64,000 nt of DNA from Paraphysomonas bandaiensis (Eukaryota > Chrysophyceae): contig CBFFRP010000296.1 in assembly GCA_965644295.1 (NCBI GenBank), positions 310,001 to 374,000 on the forward strand, given 5' to 3'. Made by a program: the position numbers and the translations under genes. This document shows positions 21,947 through 34,854 of the stretch, in pieces; positions within the stretch are counted from its first letter, which is position 1; every line of letters begins with the position of its first letter. The notes beneath the pieces are model-generated. The model made no database searches, was not told the origin of the DNA, and saw only the letters and a program-made list of their open reading frames with translations.

Positions 21947-22390
21947 AAGTCAGACTCGCACCTTTTCGTCGTGTTCTGGGGGATAAGTACCGGAAATATT
22001 TCACCGGGTAACTAACGTGTGTCGCATATATAGTTAGCAGATATTGTTCTGCCCACTCATAGTCAAACAACGGTTGTGTGGAACAAAAGACACTAATTAG
22101 TGTTACTTGTGTAGACATCTTTGGGCCCTGATAAATAAATAAATGGGCCCACCTCAAAGGAATCCGGGGTATTGAGCTGCCTCCTGAAGTCAAGCATCCG
22201 GGCTGTTCACTTCTCTTAAGGACTCAAAAATCCTGAAGTCAGCAGATGTCAAGTATATCAACATTCTGCTTGCTCACTGCGTTTGCTTTGAGTGATGAAG
22301 CGAAAGTGGTTGCACCTGGGTGCTTGCGGTGACGCACAGCAGCTCTTGTAGCACTAAATAGTAGGATATCATAGTGGAAGCACTAGTTAG
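21947..22390 (+). repeat. RepC, most complete copy, fused to RepA 5' part
   Basis: Order of blocks: CAGACTCGCACCTTTTCG; a GGGGGATAA-TACCGG segment; TTGTGTGGAACAAAAGACAC; CATCTTTGGGCCCTGATAAA; GGCATCCGGGG-like GAATCCGGGGTATTGAGCTG; the CTTAAGGACTCAAAAATCCTG segment; ACTGCGTTTGCTTTGAGTGAT; then the RepA hairpin (22322-22340, GTGA loop). Partial copies lie at 10268/12140, 46028-46200, 53793-53885 and, diverged, 54660-54790. It shows the empty site for the hAT insertion at 10308. Confidence 0.75.
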
Positions 22391-22563
22391 TTAATTACAA
22401 CGCTACATTAGTTCTGACTCTTATATATTAGTTTTGAAGAGAAAATTGATATCGAACTTCTAATATATTTCTCCATTGTATACTCCAATGTAGTTTACAT
22501 TTTCTACCATGTGTATAAACCAATAGCACTACATCTACATATGTACATCATATAACAAAGCAC

Positions 22564-23440
22564 CTATTTCTTTGGAGACGATGCAGGCTTACATTTAGAT
22601 TTATGAGCAGCTGCATGTTGTTTTTCGCATTTACGACTGCAATACTTGGCAACCTTACATCGTTTACACACTCTTTTTCTTTTGTGCAAAGCATCACAGC
22701 CATCGTTATAACACAAATCGTCTTCATTAGACATAGTTCTACGACGTATCGCATAGGTAGGTGGAATCTCTTCTTCTTTTTGAAGGCCAGTCATTCCTGT
22801 ATCAAACTTATCGAACACAATGTTGTCATCTTTTTGGACATGAAATTCTGTATCTATTTTTTCATAAAACTCAAAGTCCGTTTCTTTCTGCAATTCCTTG
22901 AGAGCATTAATTACGGTTTCCTTTTCCGTTGGTTGAAAGTTGATGAGTATCACTCGGAGCTTTGTTCCTGCTGTACTCCATTTTATTGAGGTATGTTCGG
23001 GTGAATTTTTTCGTAACCGGTTGCGAAAATAGTCACGAACGCCTTTTCTATCCAGGCCATAGGGACCATGCACCACAACAGAAAATACACACACATGAAC
23101 CACTACTATCTTGTGCCTTGACGGAGACTTCGAGTCGAAATACTCTTGATCATATATAGTGCTCTCTTCATGCTCGGATTCGAGATCATCATCACTGTCT
23201 ATAACGCTTCTATCACCTGCGCATCACAGTTACACTCTGCATGCCAACTGTCTACCAGTATATGTCTATGTGCCACATACCTTTAGGGTGGCAGAAGTAA
23301 GGGTGCGCACAGCTGGACTCAGGACATGGCAATCCAAACCCGAAGCCCTTATCAGTTAGCTGTGCCCTCGTGAGGGTACATTTACAGGGAGCACCTGAAT
23401 CAATCTGACCGGAGCAGCACAGGTCACTAGAGTGGCTCAT
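22564..23440 (-). CDS. MYND-type zinc finger protein of unknown role
   Basis: Two exons, 23281-23440 and 22564-23216, in phase, 270 aa. The N-terminus is Cys-rich (LCCSGQIDSGAPCKC, then CPESSCAHPYFCHPK) and may bind a metal. The second exon opens with an acidic Asp/Glu/Ser run, continues as an alpha/beta region I do not recognise, and ends in a MYND finger: CYNDGCDALHKRKRVCKRC, KYCSRKCEKQHAAAHKSKC. MYND fingers mediate protein interaction, often in transcription or with partners of SET and tetratricopeptide proteins. No SET or other catalytic domain is present. Divergent from the phospholipase gene across array 2. Confidence 0.8.
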
Positions 23441-24103
23441 TGATTCTTAAAGCACTTGATTGCAGGGTATCTACATGCAGATTATGGTGAAATACTAAAA
23501 TCAGTGCAAAACAATTCTATATGCTCATACCACATGCAACAAGAATATCACACAAGATCTCCTCCTCAGAATCATCTACGTATGTATGTATGTATGTATG
23601 TATGTATGTATGTATGTATGTATGTATGTATGTATGTATGTATGTATGTATGTATGTATGTATGTATGTATGTATGTATGTATGTATGTATGTATGTATG
23701 TATGTATGTATGTATGTATGTATGTATGTATGTATGTATGTATGTATGTATGTATGTATGTATGTATGTATGTAGGCATGTATGTATGTATGTATGTATG
23801 TATGTATGTATGTATGTATGTATGTATGTATGTATGTATGTATGTATGTATGTATGTATGTATGTATGTATGTAGGCATGTATGTATGTATGTATGTATG
23901 TATGTATGTATGTATGTATGTATGTATGTATGTATGTATGTATGTATGTATGTATGTATGTATGTATGTATGTATGTATGTATGTAGGCATGTATGTAGG
24001 TAGGTAGGTAGGTAGGTAGGTAGGTACTGTGTACTTGTAGATGGGTGTGTTGAGGTGTTCATATGATTTTGCTATTAAGAATATTGAGAGACTAGTCGTA
24101 ACC
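23441..24103. promoter_or_regulatory. Divergent promoter region, MYND / NPC-like
   Basis: The gap between two start codons, about two thirds of it array 2. Only some 135 bp on the MYND side and 75 bp on the phospholipase side are non-repetitive, so core promoter elements must lie there. Confidence 0.45.
23578..24027. repeat. (TATG)n microsatellite array 2
   Basis: About 450 bp of TATG with three GGCA-type interruptions (near 23773, 23873 and 23985), ending in seven or so TAGG units. YVCM and IHTY open frames across it are artefacts. Confidence 0.95.
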
Positions 24104-25609
24104 ATGAAACTCTCTCTGCTCCTCGTCCTCTCCATCCTCCCAATATCTCTGTCGTCCTCTATATCTCATATAGTGGTTCTTATGATGGAGAATCGTAGTT
24201 TTGATCATCTGTTGGGATGGATGAGAGCAGCGCTCCATATGAACACACACACACACACAGATGCAGACAGAGGCACAGGGTCTGACGTAGATGGACTGCA
24301 CTATAACATGACTGTACCGAGAGATCCTAATGACCCCTCTAAAGGAGAGGTTCCGGTCACTCGCAATGGGTATGATGTGTCTCCCGACGACCCGAAGCAC
24401 TCGTTTGATTCGATAGCCACTCAGATTAATGATAATAATATGGACGGATTCGTATTATCTTCGATTCAATATGATTTAAACGAGACTAATCCTGTGTCTA
24501 TGTTTGATCCTATATCGGCGCCTATCATCAACACTCTGGCTAAGGAGTATGCTGTGTTCGATAAATGGTTCTGTAGTGTTCCCACTTCTACGGACCCTAA
24601 CCGTGCCTTTGCTATGTCGGGTACATCCAGAGGAGTTATCACTAACTTTAACGGTACTCTATGGGATCAGCAATCCTACTTTGATTATTTAAGGAAGCAT
24701 GGTCGTAGCTTTGCAGGATATTACCAGGATGATCTCTGGGCTCTTGGTTACTTTGAGGACATGCTTACGCCGGAGAATAGCAAGTTTGTGTACGAACTCG
24801 AGCCGAACTTTTATGACCATGTAGCAGAGGGTGTCTTGGCAGATTTTGTGTGGCTTCAACCGCGTATGAACGCTTATGACGGCAAGCTGCCGACTTGGCA
24901 ACACCCAGATGCGTCAGTGCGAGAGGGAGAGCGCCTAATCAAGGAAGTGTATGAGGCTTTGCGTGCGGGTCCAAAATGGAACGAAACTCTACTGTTGATT
25001 ACGTATGATGAGCACGGAGGATTTTACGACCATGTCCCGCCTCCTAATGAGGGAATTCCTAGCCCTGATGGGATTCCAGCTTCGAATGGATTTGAGTTCG
25101 ACCAGTTAGGCGTTCGCGTCCCGACCCTAGCGATTTCACCTTTGATTTCTGCGGGTACAGTTGTTTCCTCTTCACTACCTGGAGAGCAACCAACTTCAAC
25201 TTCTGCCTTTGATTCAACATCTATTCTCTCCACCGCTAATATCCTCTTCGGTTTAGATGATGCTGAGCCTTTGTCTGATCGCATGGCTTGGGCAAACACT
25301 TTCGCTGGGCTAGTGTCAGGCGACAAGGCACCCCGCACAGACTGTCCAGAGACGCTCCCAGAAGTACCACCACCGGTGCCTGGGGCATACAAAGAGCAGA
25401 GACAACGTCCTATAAATGACCACCTTGAGGCTCAAATTCTCTACTATTGCGTGATGAATTATCCCGGGCTTCATTCCGAGGGCAAATGTCCTGGAACAAC
25501 ATCACATTTCCGAAACCAAGGAGATGCCAGTGACTGGATCATGAAAGAGTCAAGAAAGTTTCGGGAAAAACTACGTGGTGCTGAGAAAAGCGATGTTGGG
25601 AGTAAGTGA
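24104..25609 (+). CDS. Secreted phosphoesterase, non-specific phospholipase C (NPC)-like
   Basis: Intronless, 501 aa. The ATG chosen begins a clear signal peptide (MKLSLLLVLSILPISLSSS); the frame is open upstream but without it. Phosphoesterase (PF04185-type) landmarks run in order: VVLMMENRSFDHLLGW near residue 29, SVPTSTDPNRAFAMSGTSRG, TYDEHGGFYDHVPPP near residue 300, and LGVRVPTLAISP. These match plant NPC and bacterial phospholipase C/acid phosphatase enzymes that hydrolyse phospholipid head groups outside the cell or in the endomembrane lumen. A (CA)n run within the frame encodes NTHTHTDADRG, a likely loop expansion. The Glu, Asn, Asp and His residues of the metal site are present. Substrate is not deducible. 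Confidence 0.88.
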   Translation: MKLSLLLVLSILPISLSSSISHIVVLMMENRSFDHLLGWMRAALHMNTHTHTDADRGTGSDVDGLHYNMTVPRDPNDPSKGEVPVTRNGYDVSPDDPKHSFDSIATQINDNNMDGFVLSSIQYDLNETNPVSMFDPISAPIINTLAKEYAVFDKWFCSVPTSTDPNRAFAMSGTSRGVITNFNGTLWDQQSYFDYLRKHGRSFAGYYQDDLWALGYFEDMLTPENSKFVYELEPNFYDHVAEGVLADFVWLQPRMNAYDGKLPTWQHPDASVREGERLIKEVYEALRAGPKWNETLLLITYDEHGGFYDHVPPPNEGIPSPDGIPASNGFEFDQLGVRVPTLAISPLISAGTVVSSSLPGEQPTSTSAFDSTSILSTANILFGLDDAEPLSDRMAWANTFAGLVSGDKAPRTDCPETLPEVPPPVPGAYKEQRQRPINDHLEAQILYYCVMNYPGLHSEGKCPGTTSHFRNQGDASDWIMKESRKFREKLRGAEKSDVGSK

Positions 25610-27877
25610 GTTTTGTGTTTTTTTAAATCTGCGATTCGGGTGAGTCTTCGTATGCTGATATGTACTGTGAATAAGTAAATTACTGTTGGCTATCAAAATG
25701 TTACATTTTTAAACAGTGAATATTTCAGCAATTGATTTTTCTAATTTCAGCTGGTTTGAGCACTAAAAATGGATTTTTGTGAATGCGTTTAGCTGCTTAG
25801 TGATGAAACTACTACACAGCAATGTATCTTGAAATAGTAGTGATGGCTCGGCTAGAAAATAGCTCTGATAGGATGCTACTTTATACAGTAGTATTATTGC
25901 AGTATATTGTGTTAGAATTGGGCATTAATTATAACCTTCTAACCTATTGAAATTATTAATGTATGCATTTCACAACATATTCATGTAACATCTGGTGAGC
26001 ATCCGTTCGATTTCTGGAGAACTTGTGTGAGCAGTGAGTGCACAACCAGAACATGTACAACTGGTTTATAGGTTTCACAGATAAAGCATACTACAACTTC
26101 GATTGATTCGTTGTGTTTGACATATTGCTTAGACTTGTGTTAAATTTTGACATCTTATCAAAAAGTAATAGACTGCATAGATCATAGATTGCATGATGCT
26201 GAAAAGAAAATTTGTGTAAACTATGTTCATTATATATTTGTCCTTGTAAATACAGCAACTACATTATTATACTACTTAACGGAAACATTGTTGTTGAATG
26301 AACCTCAAAATGACACTTTTCTATATATATGCTGGTGTGTCCAGTTGTACTTTTGATGATTAATGCCGCTTATCATTTATTATCATTCGCCAAAAAATGC
26401 ATGTTATCTCAACAACCACTTATTTTCATACAACCTTATAGATAATATATAGCCACGATTATGTATATGGCCAATATATTTCAGTTCCACATCTATAATT
26501 ACTATATCACAATACTTTGACTACTACTATATTCTTCGAGTAACGGTCATAATTCAAATAATACCGTTTAGTAGAACAACTACAGCTTTTATACGAACAG
26601 CAAAAGTTTACACTCCCTCAATTCAAAGCTGCAGAAATAAACTCTTCTATCACGCAAGCACCAAAAACTAACTAAAGGACAAACTGGTGGACATATGACT
26701 CCGACGTTTCAGCTAGTCTCAGCAATTGCAACATATTTTTGATCTTCTTCGCCATTTATAAGAATTATCCTTTTGTTCATAAACCACCACAAATGACTCT
26801 TGTGTGTTTTGACCCTCCTAGACTCTTGTGTGTTTCTCACAATTTCTCAACATACACACCAGACTGCTGGCCATATTCCAGTGCCCCGAGCCGTGTTTTA
26901 TGCTTCGTGATGGAGTTACTCTTGGTATAGTTTTGTTTGTAGCCATAGCGAGACTTGAGAGGTCGAGCTCCTAGTAGTGTTTCAAATACCTAAAACACAT
27001 CACATTGAAGCAGCGCATTTCGTTTTATGCGTCGAGCCTCCTTTTATTTGTCTGCCTCACTACTCTGAACTCTGAAGAGACTCTTTATAAGTCTTGGACT
27101 CTTATATCGTCAGATGGGTCAGTAATCAATGAATTATCACTTGTCTGACATATGTGAGCATCATCTTCCCACATATGAAGTTTATCCCATCACCCAGAGC
27201 CCAGAGTGGACACGTTGGTCACAACGCTTAGGGTACACAACCTCTTGTTGTTAGTCTCTCTTGTCACCGCAGTGATAACACTGGGGGAAACTAGCGCTAG
27301 ACTCAGCACCAACGCTTCTCTCAGGAAAGACACCAGGGGTCATTCTCCCCTATATGAAGCATCTGCTGTAAGCTGCTGTTCGGGTGTCCCACCCCCACAT
27401 GGTGTCAATCGATCTTCTTCACCTGACATATCATCATGGGGATAAGTAGCTTGCACGGAATAGATGAAAATAACTGTATAGAACTAGTTGTATTAACTAC
27501 TACACTTCCACACACGTGATATGCAATAATCATCCTCTGTACTTAGCTCTATTGCATTATTACACAAGTACGACAAAATACCAATAAGTTTTCCAAGACA
27601 AATACGATGCAAATTTTATCCTACAACTTAATTCTGATTATTTATATATTTTAAATATTGAGAAAACTACGAAGTTAGCTTTAGATAGCACGTATTATAG
27701 TGTGGGGTAACATATGATGACATAAATTACTACATCCTAGCAGATATCTATCTACTAAAATGCACAACTAACACAAATCAGAAAAAAAACACAAGACACA
27801 TATCTTATATCCACATATATGATAAGCACACACACCTATATATCGCAGTTTTTCACTGGACAATAATTTAACCCGTG
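25610..27877. other. 2.3-kb gene-free interval
   Basis: Convergent 3' ends of the NPC-like and adenylyl cyclase genes. The 26370-26640 part resembles the dispersed repeat at 18000-18150 (CATTCGCC, TTCATACAACCTTATA, ATTCTTCGAGTAACGGTCATAAT). A frame at 27206-27445 looks like a signal peptide but begins at GTG with no ATG or splice partner. No tRNA or other RNA gene recognised. Confidence 0.45.
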
Positions 27878-30800
27878 CTATATATCTGAATGACTGCTCG
27901 AATCCTCCATATCTAGCACGGGATGACAGGGATTCATACCATATAGTTTAAACAGCTCCAGGCTTCTGGACTTACATATATCTACTTCATTTGGGTCTAA
28001 CCCAAAATGCTCACAATAATGTACTCGTTCTAGATGCCAGAACGCAAGACCAAGGGAAAATTGATTGAATCGTTGAGTCACATGATTATTGGTGATAGGG
28101 TAACAGGGCACAATATTCCTATCAGAGCGATTCCTCTTTCCCTGAACAACGGCCTTCATCATTACTAGTGCCTCGTAAAGTGGAAGAAGACAAGGAATGG
28201 AAGAGATAGAATGACGCATTGCAGCGATAACTTTTTCCGCGCATTTTCTTAGTCTATGTAGCACTCCTCCGCCTCGTCGACATGATATCACAAAATCAAA
28301 TTTCGAAATTATGGTGAAGATACTGTATCCAGACAAAAACAGTCCCATCAACCCAATAGGCGTTAATTGTGGTACAAAAGAAAGGATATTTCCCGCAAGT
28401 AGGACTGATTCAAAGCACCGGTCTCGAACGTCTGAGTCGAGTCCAAGAAAATCTTTTCGGCATACACTGATAAATCCCTTCAGCGCTTCGGTGTGCACTC
28501 TGCCACTCCTTCCTTGCTGGGTCTCGTCCAAGGACTTTATGTGCTTCTTAGCCTGTTTGAAATCACCTCTAAGAATACAAATTATGGACAATACCCAGAG
28601 AGACCATACAACCACCCTGTTACATTCGCGATATCGACGATCGAGGTTGCGCGACACATCCTCCGCTTTCGTCACACGACCAAGTGCCAAATAACTCCAG
28701 ACAGTGGTATTCCATACTAAGAACTTCAATATCCCGTGGTCCTTCTTTACTGCATGAGGGGATAAAGCGGCAGCAAGCGAGACTAGCGCCAGTTTAAAGT
28801 CTCCCCGTGCTGCTTGATATATTCCAATACTAAGTTGGTAACTACCATACCCCAACTGACCCATGTGACTAACATTCACATCTTTTTCGGCTAATAAAAG
28901 GGAACTTATTTTTCTCTTCTTCCCTTGTAGCACATAGATTATCAACATCATTGCTTTGACAACGATTAATGCATTGTAATCAGATGTCGAAAGCAGAGCT
29001 AAACTCATAGAGACCATTTTCTCTGCCTGATTCATATGACCTCTCATTACACTTGTGATAGATTGGCAATATAACATGCTACTCAATGCAGACCGCTCTC
29101 CACTGTCTAACATTCTCGTTGCCAATAAGAAATGTGTCTTTCCAAGAGATATATCAAGTTTATAGCAATGGAGGGCAAGAACCGACAAATTATGACTATC
29201 TCGAAATGCATGCATCCTATAAATCACAAAAACCATTTAGAATATTGAACAGCAAATGTACGCAATATGTAATTATATAGCATGCATCAATGCCTAAATC
29301 GGCTAGGGTAAACACACGGCACTGTTGACACTTACTTATGCATCAACACACTCATCTGAGTTATGATGTGGCACATTTTTGCGTTAGTTATGCAACTAAC
29401 ACAAGAAGATAGACGACCCTTGAGATGACTGGGAAGTATATACCGCACAGTTCCCACAAAATCTTGGCATGGAGATACTCTTCTTGAAGGCTGCCCAAAC
29501 GGATTCACATTGGCGTTCACAAAAAAATCCCGAATAACGTGCTCAACTATTCTGCCCCCAGACGCGAGAGCAAACAAGTGGTGATAATAGTTGTAGGCAG
29601 TAGATAGCAGGCCTTCCTTTTCAGTACTTCTTGCCGCCAGTTCAGTGTAGTAGACTTCCTTTGTTACAACATTCGCTCGGGAATAATGGAATGCCAAAAC
29701 TTCAATAGCAGCGAGATCACAATCATGAGCATCGTCACAATTATCAGCAAGCAATGAAGCAACTATCGAATGTGCAACTTGTCGTTGGTTCTCAAGCATA
29801 ATTCCATAAACTATACCAGCGCATTTCTTGTCAACAAAAGAATACGTCTTATTGCCACTGTCTTTCAGTGAAATGCGATTGCGAAGACTTGATATTCGAA
29901 ACATACCATCTAATAATAATATTCTTAGAATATAGAGCAGTATACTTTTCAACATTAGTACCTTTGTAGTAATCGGCACCAGCCACACGTTGGATAAGAC
30001 CACGACCTTCTATGTCAGCCAGAGCTTGGTCAAGCCTGTTAGCAGAGTCACAATAACCCATCCGCACAAGTGTTCGCTGCAGCAGGTTTCGTGTAAAAAA
30101 AGTACCACATACAGAAGCTAGTTTGAGCACAATCTGATTATCGAAACACATGTTATCCAAATGTTCGAGAGTAATACTATCAGAATTGTCTGAAAGGGAA
30201 GTACCACCGGCATCGAAGTTCATTTTTGCAACTGAAGACTCTAATTCCTTTGCATACTTTACCACAAGGCCTGCGACTCCTTCGTTACTCTTGTGAAATA
30301 TTCCAGTAACTGAGGCATCCGAGAGTGCATTTGGCATACAAGCGAGCAGCACAGGACCAAGGGTATTTTGTACAACATCTCGAACATCGGACTTTGTCAG
30401 AGGTTTAAGAGTTATAGTATCAGAGAATTTACTGACATCCTCAACTGAGTTAAGTACTACCCCACCTTCAAAAGATTCTGCCCGCATATACATTGATCTC
30501 TTATCCGGTATAATAGCGGGACGAATAGTACCAATAATAAAGGACGTGGTACAAGATTCTGCCAGACGCTTGATAATCTTAAAAGACGGTTTGTCTGCCC
30601 ACTGGAGCTCTTCCAACACCATTACACATAGTGGTGATCTTGCGGTGTATGCACACATTATCGTAACCACTATACACTCGATGAGATCTTGCACTTCATT
30701 AGTCGAAAAATTATTCATCGCATCAATGTTGGGGCGGGATTCAATATCCAAGACGATTTGAAGTAGAGGGAGTACTTCTAGAATTCGAAAATGAGTGTTT

Positions 30801-33277
30801 GCCCCAGTGCTTGCAGAAACACTTTGAAAGCTTTCAGATTTGCAAAGAAAACGCCTGACAGATACAGTTTCACTTGACCGTACCTGAATATTATCTTCAC
30901 TTTCTATCGATTCCAAACACCCCTCACCTCTTGCGCCGCTGCTTTCTACTAACACATCACTCATATGCTCTGTGACCCAGGCGAGAATAGTGTCATATAA
31001 ATGCTCATATCGCTGCTCCTCAGCGACGACATCCTGGGGTCGTTCTACACACGAGCTCGATACATATCTTTTATGGAAGCTTCTTCTGAGTGTGGGCTTG
31101 GTATAGTCAAATATTGCTCTCAGCAGCTGTCTGCACACTTCATACGGCTCTAAAACATTTGCAAGATGGCATGTAACACAGATATGTGCTGGAATCACAA
31201 GATCATTTCTGTCGACAAATTCAGTGACCAATCTCGTTTTCCCAGAACCTTCACACCCCACTACGACATAGCTATTGTGCAGCGAAGTTATAGAAGTTTG
31301 CCACATTTCCTTGCCACTATTTTCAAATGCACTGATGAAATCTGTAAATGCTCGCTGAAGAATGGACATCTCACTGTCTCTCCCCACAAAGCATCCTCTT
31401 CTTCCCACGCTCAACACATTCACAACTTCGTCTACAGATATTTCTGCATAGGGATTCTTTCTTGTGTGTTCCAAAGAATATACCTGTACGGGGGTATCAT
31501 ATCCTTTAGCTACAACCTTAGGGAGTTTTGTGAACACAAAATCACAATTACTATTCAAGTAAACATGACTGCTCACTATTATCTGTTGGTTGCAACATAG
31601 GCCCATTAGCCTGGCAGCTAGGTTCACACTAGATCCCATCATACAATACTCCTTCCGACTGAAACTTCCGACATATCCACAGTACACCATACCTCTGGAG
31701 ATTCCGATACGGCATGATATGTCGCAACTGGTGAGTTTCTCACGTATCAGAATCGCAGCGTAAACTGCTCTTAGATCATCAGACAAGGAGCTGAAACCTG
31801 GAACACCAAATGAGCATATCACCACACAGCCTTTATCATCAACTACATATTGTCTTAATGCCCCACCCAGCTTTTGCATCACCTCTAATATTTCTATGAT
31901 AGCCTGTTGGGGTCTTTGCACCTCCCCTTTATCAAACTCATCATCAAGGTTCACTATTTGAATAAAAAGGGTCACAACCACTCTCAATTCAGCCAAGTGA
32001 TTAGAAGTATTGTGAGCAATAGCGCCCCGAGCCGATTCATGAACAAACCGTTCAAGTACGCGTTGATATTCCGCTGCATGCGAGGGATACCGCTTAGCCA
32101 GATGTCGGACACTATGTTTAACCTCGGTATAATCATCCAGAAATTGGAATGTCTTCGATAAATGAACCTCACCAGAGTTATCCCGCTGTTTACCAGCCAT
32201 GTACACAGGTGAAGCACTTTGGCGGAAGATCAGAGATTTGGCTGTTGATAGTATCGATTTTTCGACTTCCTTTTCCGATGGTACCATTTCTATGTCAAAG
32301 CTTCGGAGCCGTTGGCGTTTCTGGGGACTCTCCCCTGATGAATCGTCTGGAGTGTTTACCAAATAGCTGGCTGCAGTTGCCAGTGAAAACCGCCTTTTCT
32401 TGTTATATGAATCTACCATGCATGTGTCTTTTAATGCTATCACAGTGACGGTATTATTTGGTGAAACAATAGCAGAGCAGACATGCTTGATATATTCATA
32501 GGCTGCCATGGAGATGCACAACTTTCCTATTTCGGCATCAGCGGCGGATTGAGAAAGATCCCTCAGCTGTCTTCCAGCAATCAATGCTTCCATGCGATTT
32601 TCATCACCCAAGCACATGCAATACAATTCGCCAGCGCTGAGACCACAATGAAGTCGTAGTGAGACAGTCCGTCCCCCTAATGTCTCCTCGTAGTGTCCAC
32701 ACGTTTCGAGAACATCTAATACACACCTTGTGGCGCGAAACACAGTATTCTGCTTAGCAGCACTGTCGGAATTAACAGGTGTGGTCCAAATGACGAGCAC
32801 AGCATCCCCACAAAACTTTACAACATCACCCCCATGCTCTCGGAATTTTCCGAGTAAATCGGTGAAAAAATGACTGTAATTACAACACACTTTAATAAAA
32901 AGTTCAAAGAACTTCACTTTAACTTACTTAATGTGATACTTTAGCTCTTCAACACAAAGAGAAGATGCCAGTTTAGTAAACCCAGATATATCAGCCAGGA
33001 CAACTGTGCCAAACACAAGCTCCGACCAGGGACCATCCTGCATTTCTTTGGACATTTGCCTGCGAGAAAGACATAAGTGATACGCGTATAAAACAACACT
33101 AGAGGAGGGTAGATACAATATGGAAGGGTGTAGTGAATGGCCTTACCCCTTCTGCAGTAGAATTCTCTGAAAAGTCACTGGGGATAGGGAGCGATACTCG
33201 ACGATAATCGGAGCTGCATCAGAAGAGGAAACATCGGAGTTCGAGTGGGATGGCATTATTTTAGCAGCAGTATTCAT
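27878..33277 (-). CDS. ADCY10: Soluble adenylyl cyclase, ADCY10-like
   Basis: Five exons: 33147-33277, 32928-33059, 29962-32873, 29336-29909 and 27878-29216; GT-AG and in phase, 1695 aa (human about 1610). The first class III cyclase domain keeps both metal aspartates: TVVLADISGFTKLA near residue 60 and KFCGDAVLVIW. The second, about residues 350-530, keeps GISRGMVYCGYVG and MGSSVNLAARLM but has SFGVPG where a metal Asp would be, as in animal ADCY10 whose C2 is also degenerate. A P-loop NTPase follows (VVVGCEGSGKTR near residue 630), then a long helical, TPR-like region to the end. No transmembrane segment is seen. Family members make cAMP in response to bicarbonate and calcium in cytosol or cilia. 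Confidence 0.92.
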
Positions 33278-34104
33278 GCTTATATGTGATTACAGCAAGT
33301 ACAGACACTAACAGAAGAGGAACTTTAACTCGCTGGAGTTTTACAAAGTCGTTGGGGTGAGATTTCCACTAGAATCGAAGCCCACCTGGAGGACATTGGA
33401 GTTGTTTATTGGGAGGAATAGGATATAGATATAAGTTGAGCTTATTTTAAAATAATGAGATTCTGAGTAGACCCCGCTCACCGCTCATACATATACACAT
33501 ACGCAGTATCTCACATCAGATTCGTATTCTCATGAAGTGAATTTTCATACACACTTCCACTTCCACTTCCACTTCCAAATGCACGTTCGTGTTGCTATGA
33601 TTGTATGTGGGATTTTTTTGTGGGATTTTGAACTATTTTCAACGTCTATATCACTGTAGTCCAAATACATTGTATTCATATTTATATCTGCCAATGTATT
33701 TCAGTGTATTGTTTGTAGTTTGTATGAGCGACGGACTCTTATGCAGGACCAACAAGAGAGTCGTTGAAGAACAGCAACATATTTGAGGGATATCGCGCAT
33801 ATATTACTTAGTGATACTAGTTCCTGTTTAGCTAATGAAGCACTTGCGGACTGCAACCTGCACTCTAATTATCAATACTTCAAAGCACATTTGAACCTTG
33901 TATTTCAGATATTTCGTTTTGATGTCGTTTGCACTTAGAATCGTTGATGATGATATAATAATTGCGTCTTAGGACTCAAGTTTATTTTACAAGTGAACGA
34001 AAATTCTTGTTCTATGTTTGAGATGTCGGACTTGGGGAGTATCAGGATCATGCGTACGAACTAGCCCCCTCCGACTTATTATTCAGGGATAGTCAGCGTG
34101 AAAT
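33278..34104. other. 5' flank of adenylyl cyclase, no gene seen
   Basis: Contains a small (TTCCAC)4 run near 33551-33577 and CATATACACATACG just upstream. An open frame at 33601-33786 has no support. Confidence 0.4.
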
Positions 34105-34290
34105 AGACTTACAAGAAACACATCGATGTAAAGTACTACTGGGTTCGGGTGAGAACGTAGCAGGTAATACGACTAGTTCATGTATCCAAAGGTGATATAA
34201 TTGTATATTTATTCACCAAGGCACTATCAACGAAGTACCTATTGCATGAGAGGTATGAGATAGAAAATAATGAGGACATGATCTTATGAG
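34105..34290 (+). pseudogene. Copia RNase H remnant
   Basis: Translates in pieces to KHIDVKYYWVR, then a stop, then LVHVSKGDIIVYLFTKALST, matching the RNase H end of the copia element at 17300-17430. The downstream TTTAGTGGGTG and ATTATCAGATT segments also match sequence between that element and its LTR. A second, older insertion of the same family. Confidence 0.75.
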
Positions 34291-34854
34291 AAGGAATTTA
34301 GTGGGTGTGTTTTAAAGTTCCGTATCGTCATTACGTCATTACTACCAATCAGTATTATCAGATTTTAGAGAGCCATGTTCTTTGATCTTATACAGTATCA
34401 TTATTTCATGTGATACTGTTTACTACAGCTGTATTCTTCAAGTAGCGTTCATAATAATACCTTAAAATACAGCCTCTTTTTAAAGTGCTTACAAAAATTC
34501 TGTAAGTTCGCAAGACTTTGACTTCTCTTCGTCTCTTCGTATGCTAGTGATATGAGCACAAGTCAATGTCACTTCACTCTTCACTTCTTCTATACACAGT
34601 TTTCAACCTCTTAAATTACTATCCACACACGTATAATTTAAATATTAAATATATCTTCCATTACTGAAATTAATAATACAGGGTAGTATTAAACACGACT
34701 AGGAACGAAACATTGCTTCGCTGAGTCGGTTACAGAAACAAGAAGTATCACGCTTCATTCGTAGAACTTAACACCATAGACCAAAAATAGTCTTCATTAA
34801 TTTAATGAAAGCGCAAAGAAGAAAACACAACTCTACAATGAACAAGGGCAAAGA

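Noticed and set aside
27206-27445. Secreted 79-aa protein
   Set aside because: Begins at GTG with no upstream ATG, no splice acceptor giving a start, and no recognisable domain.
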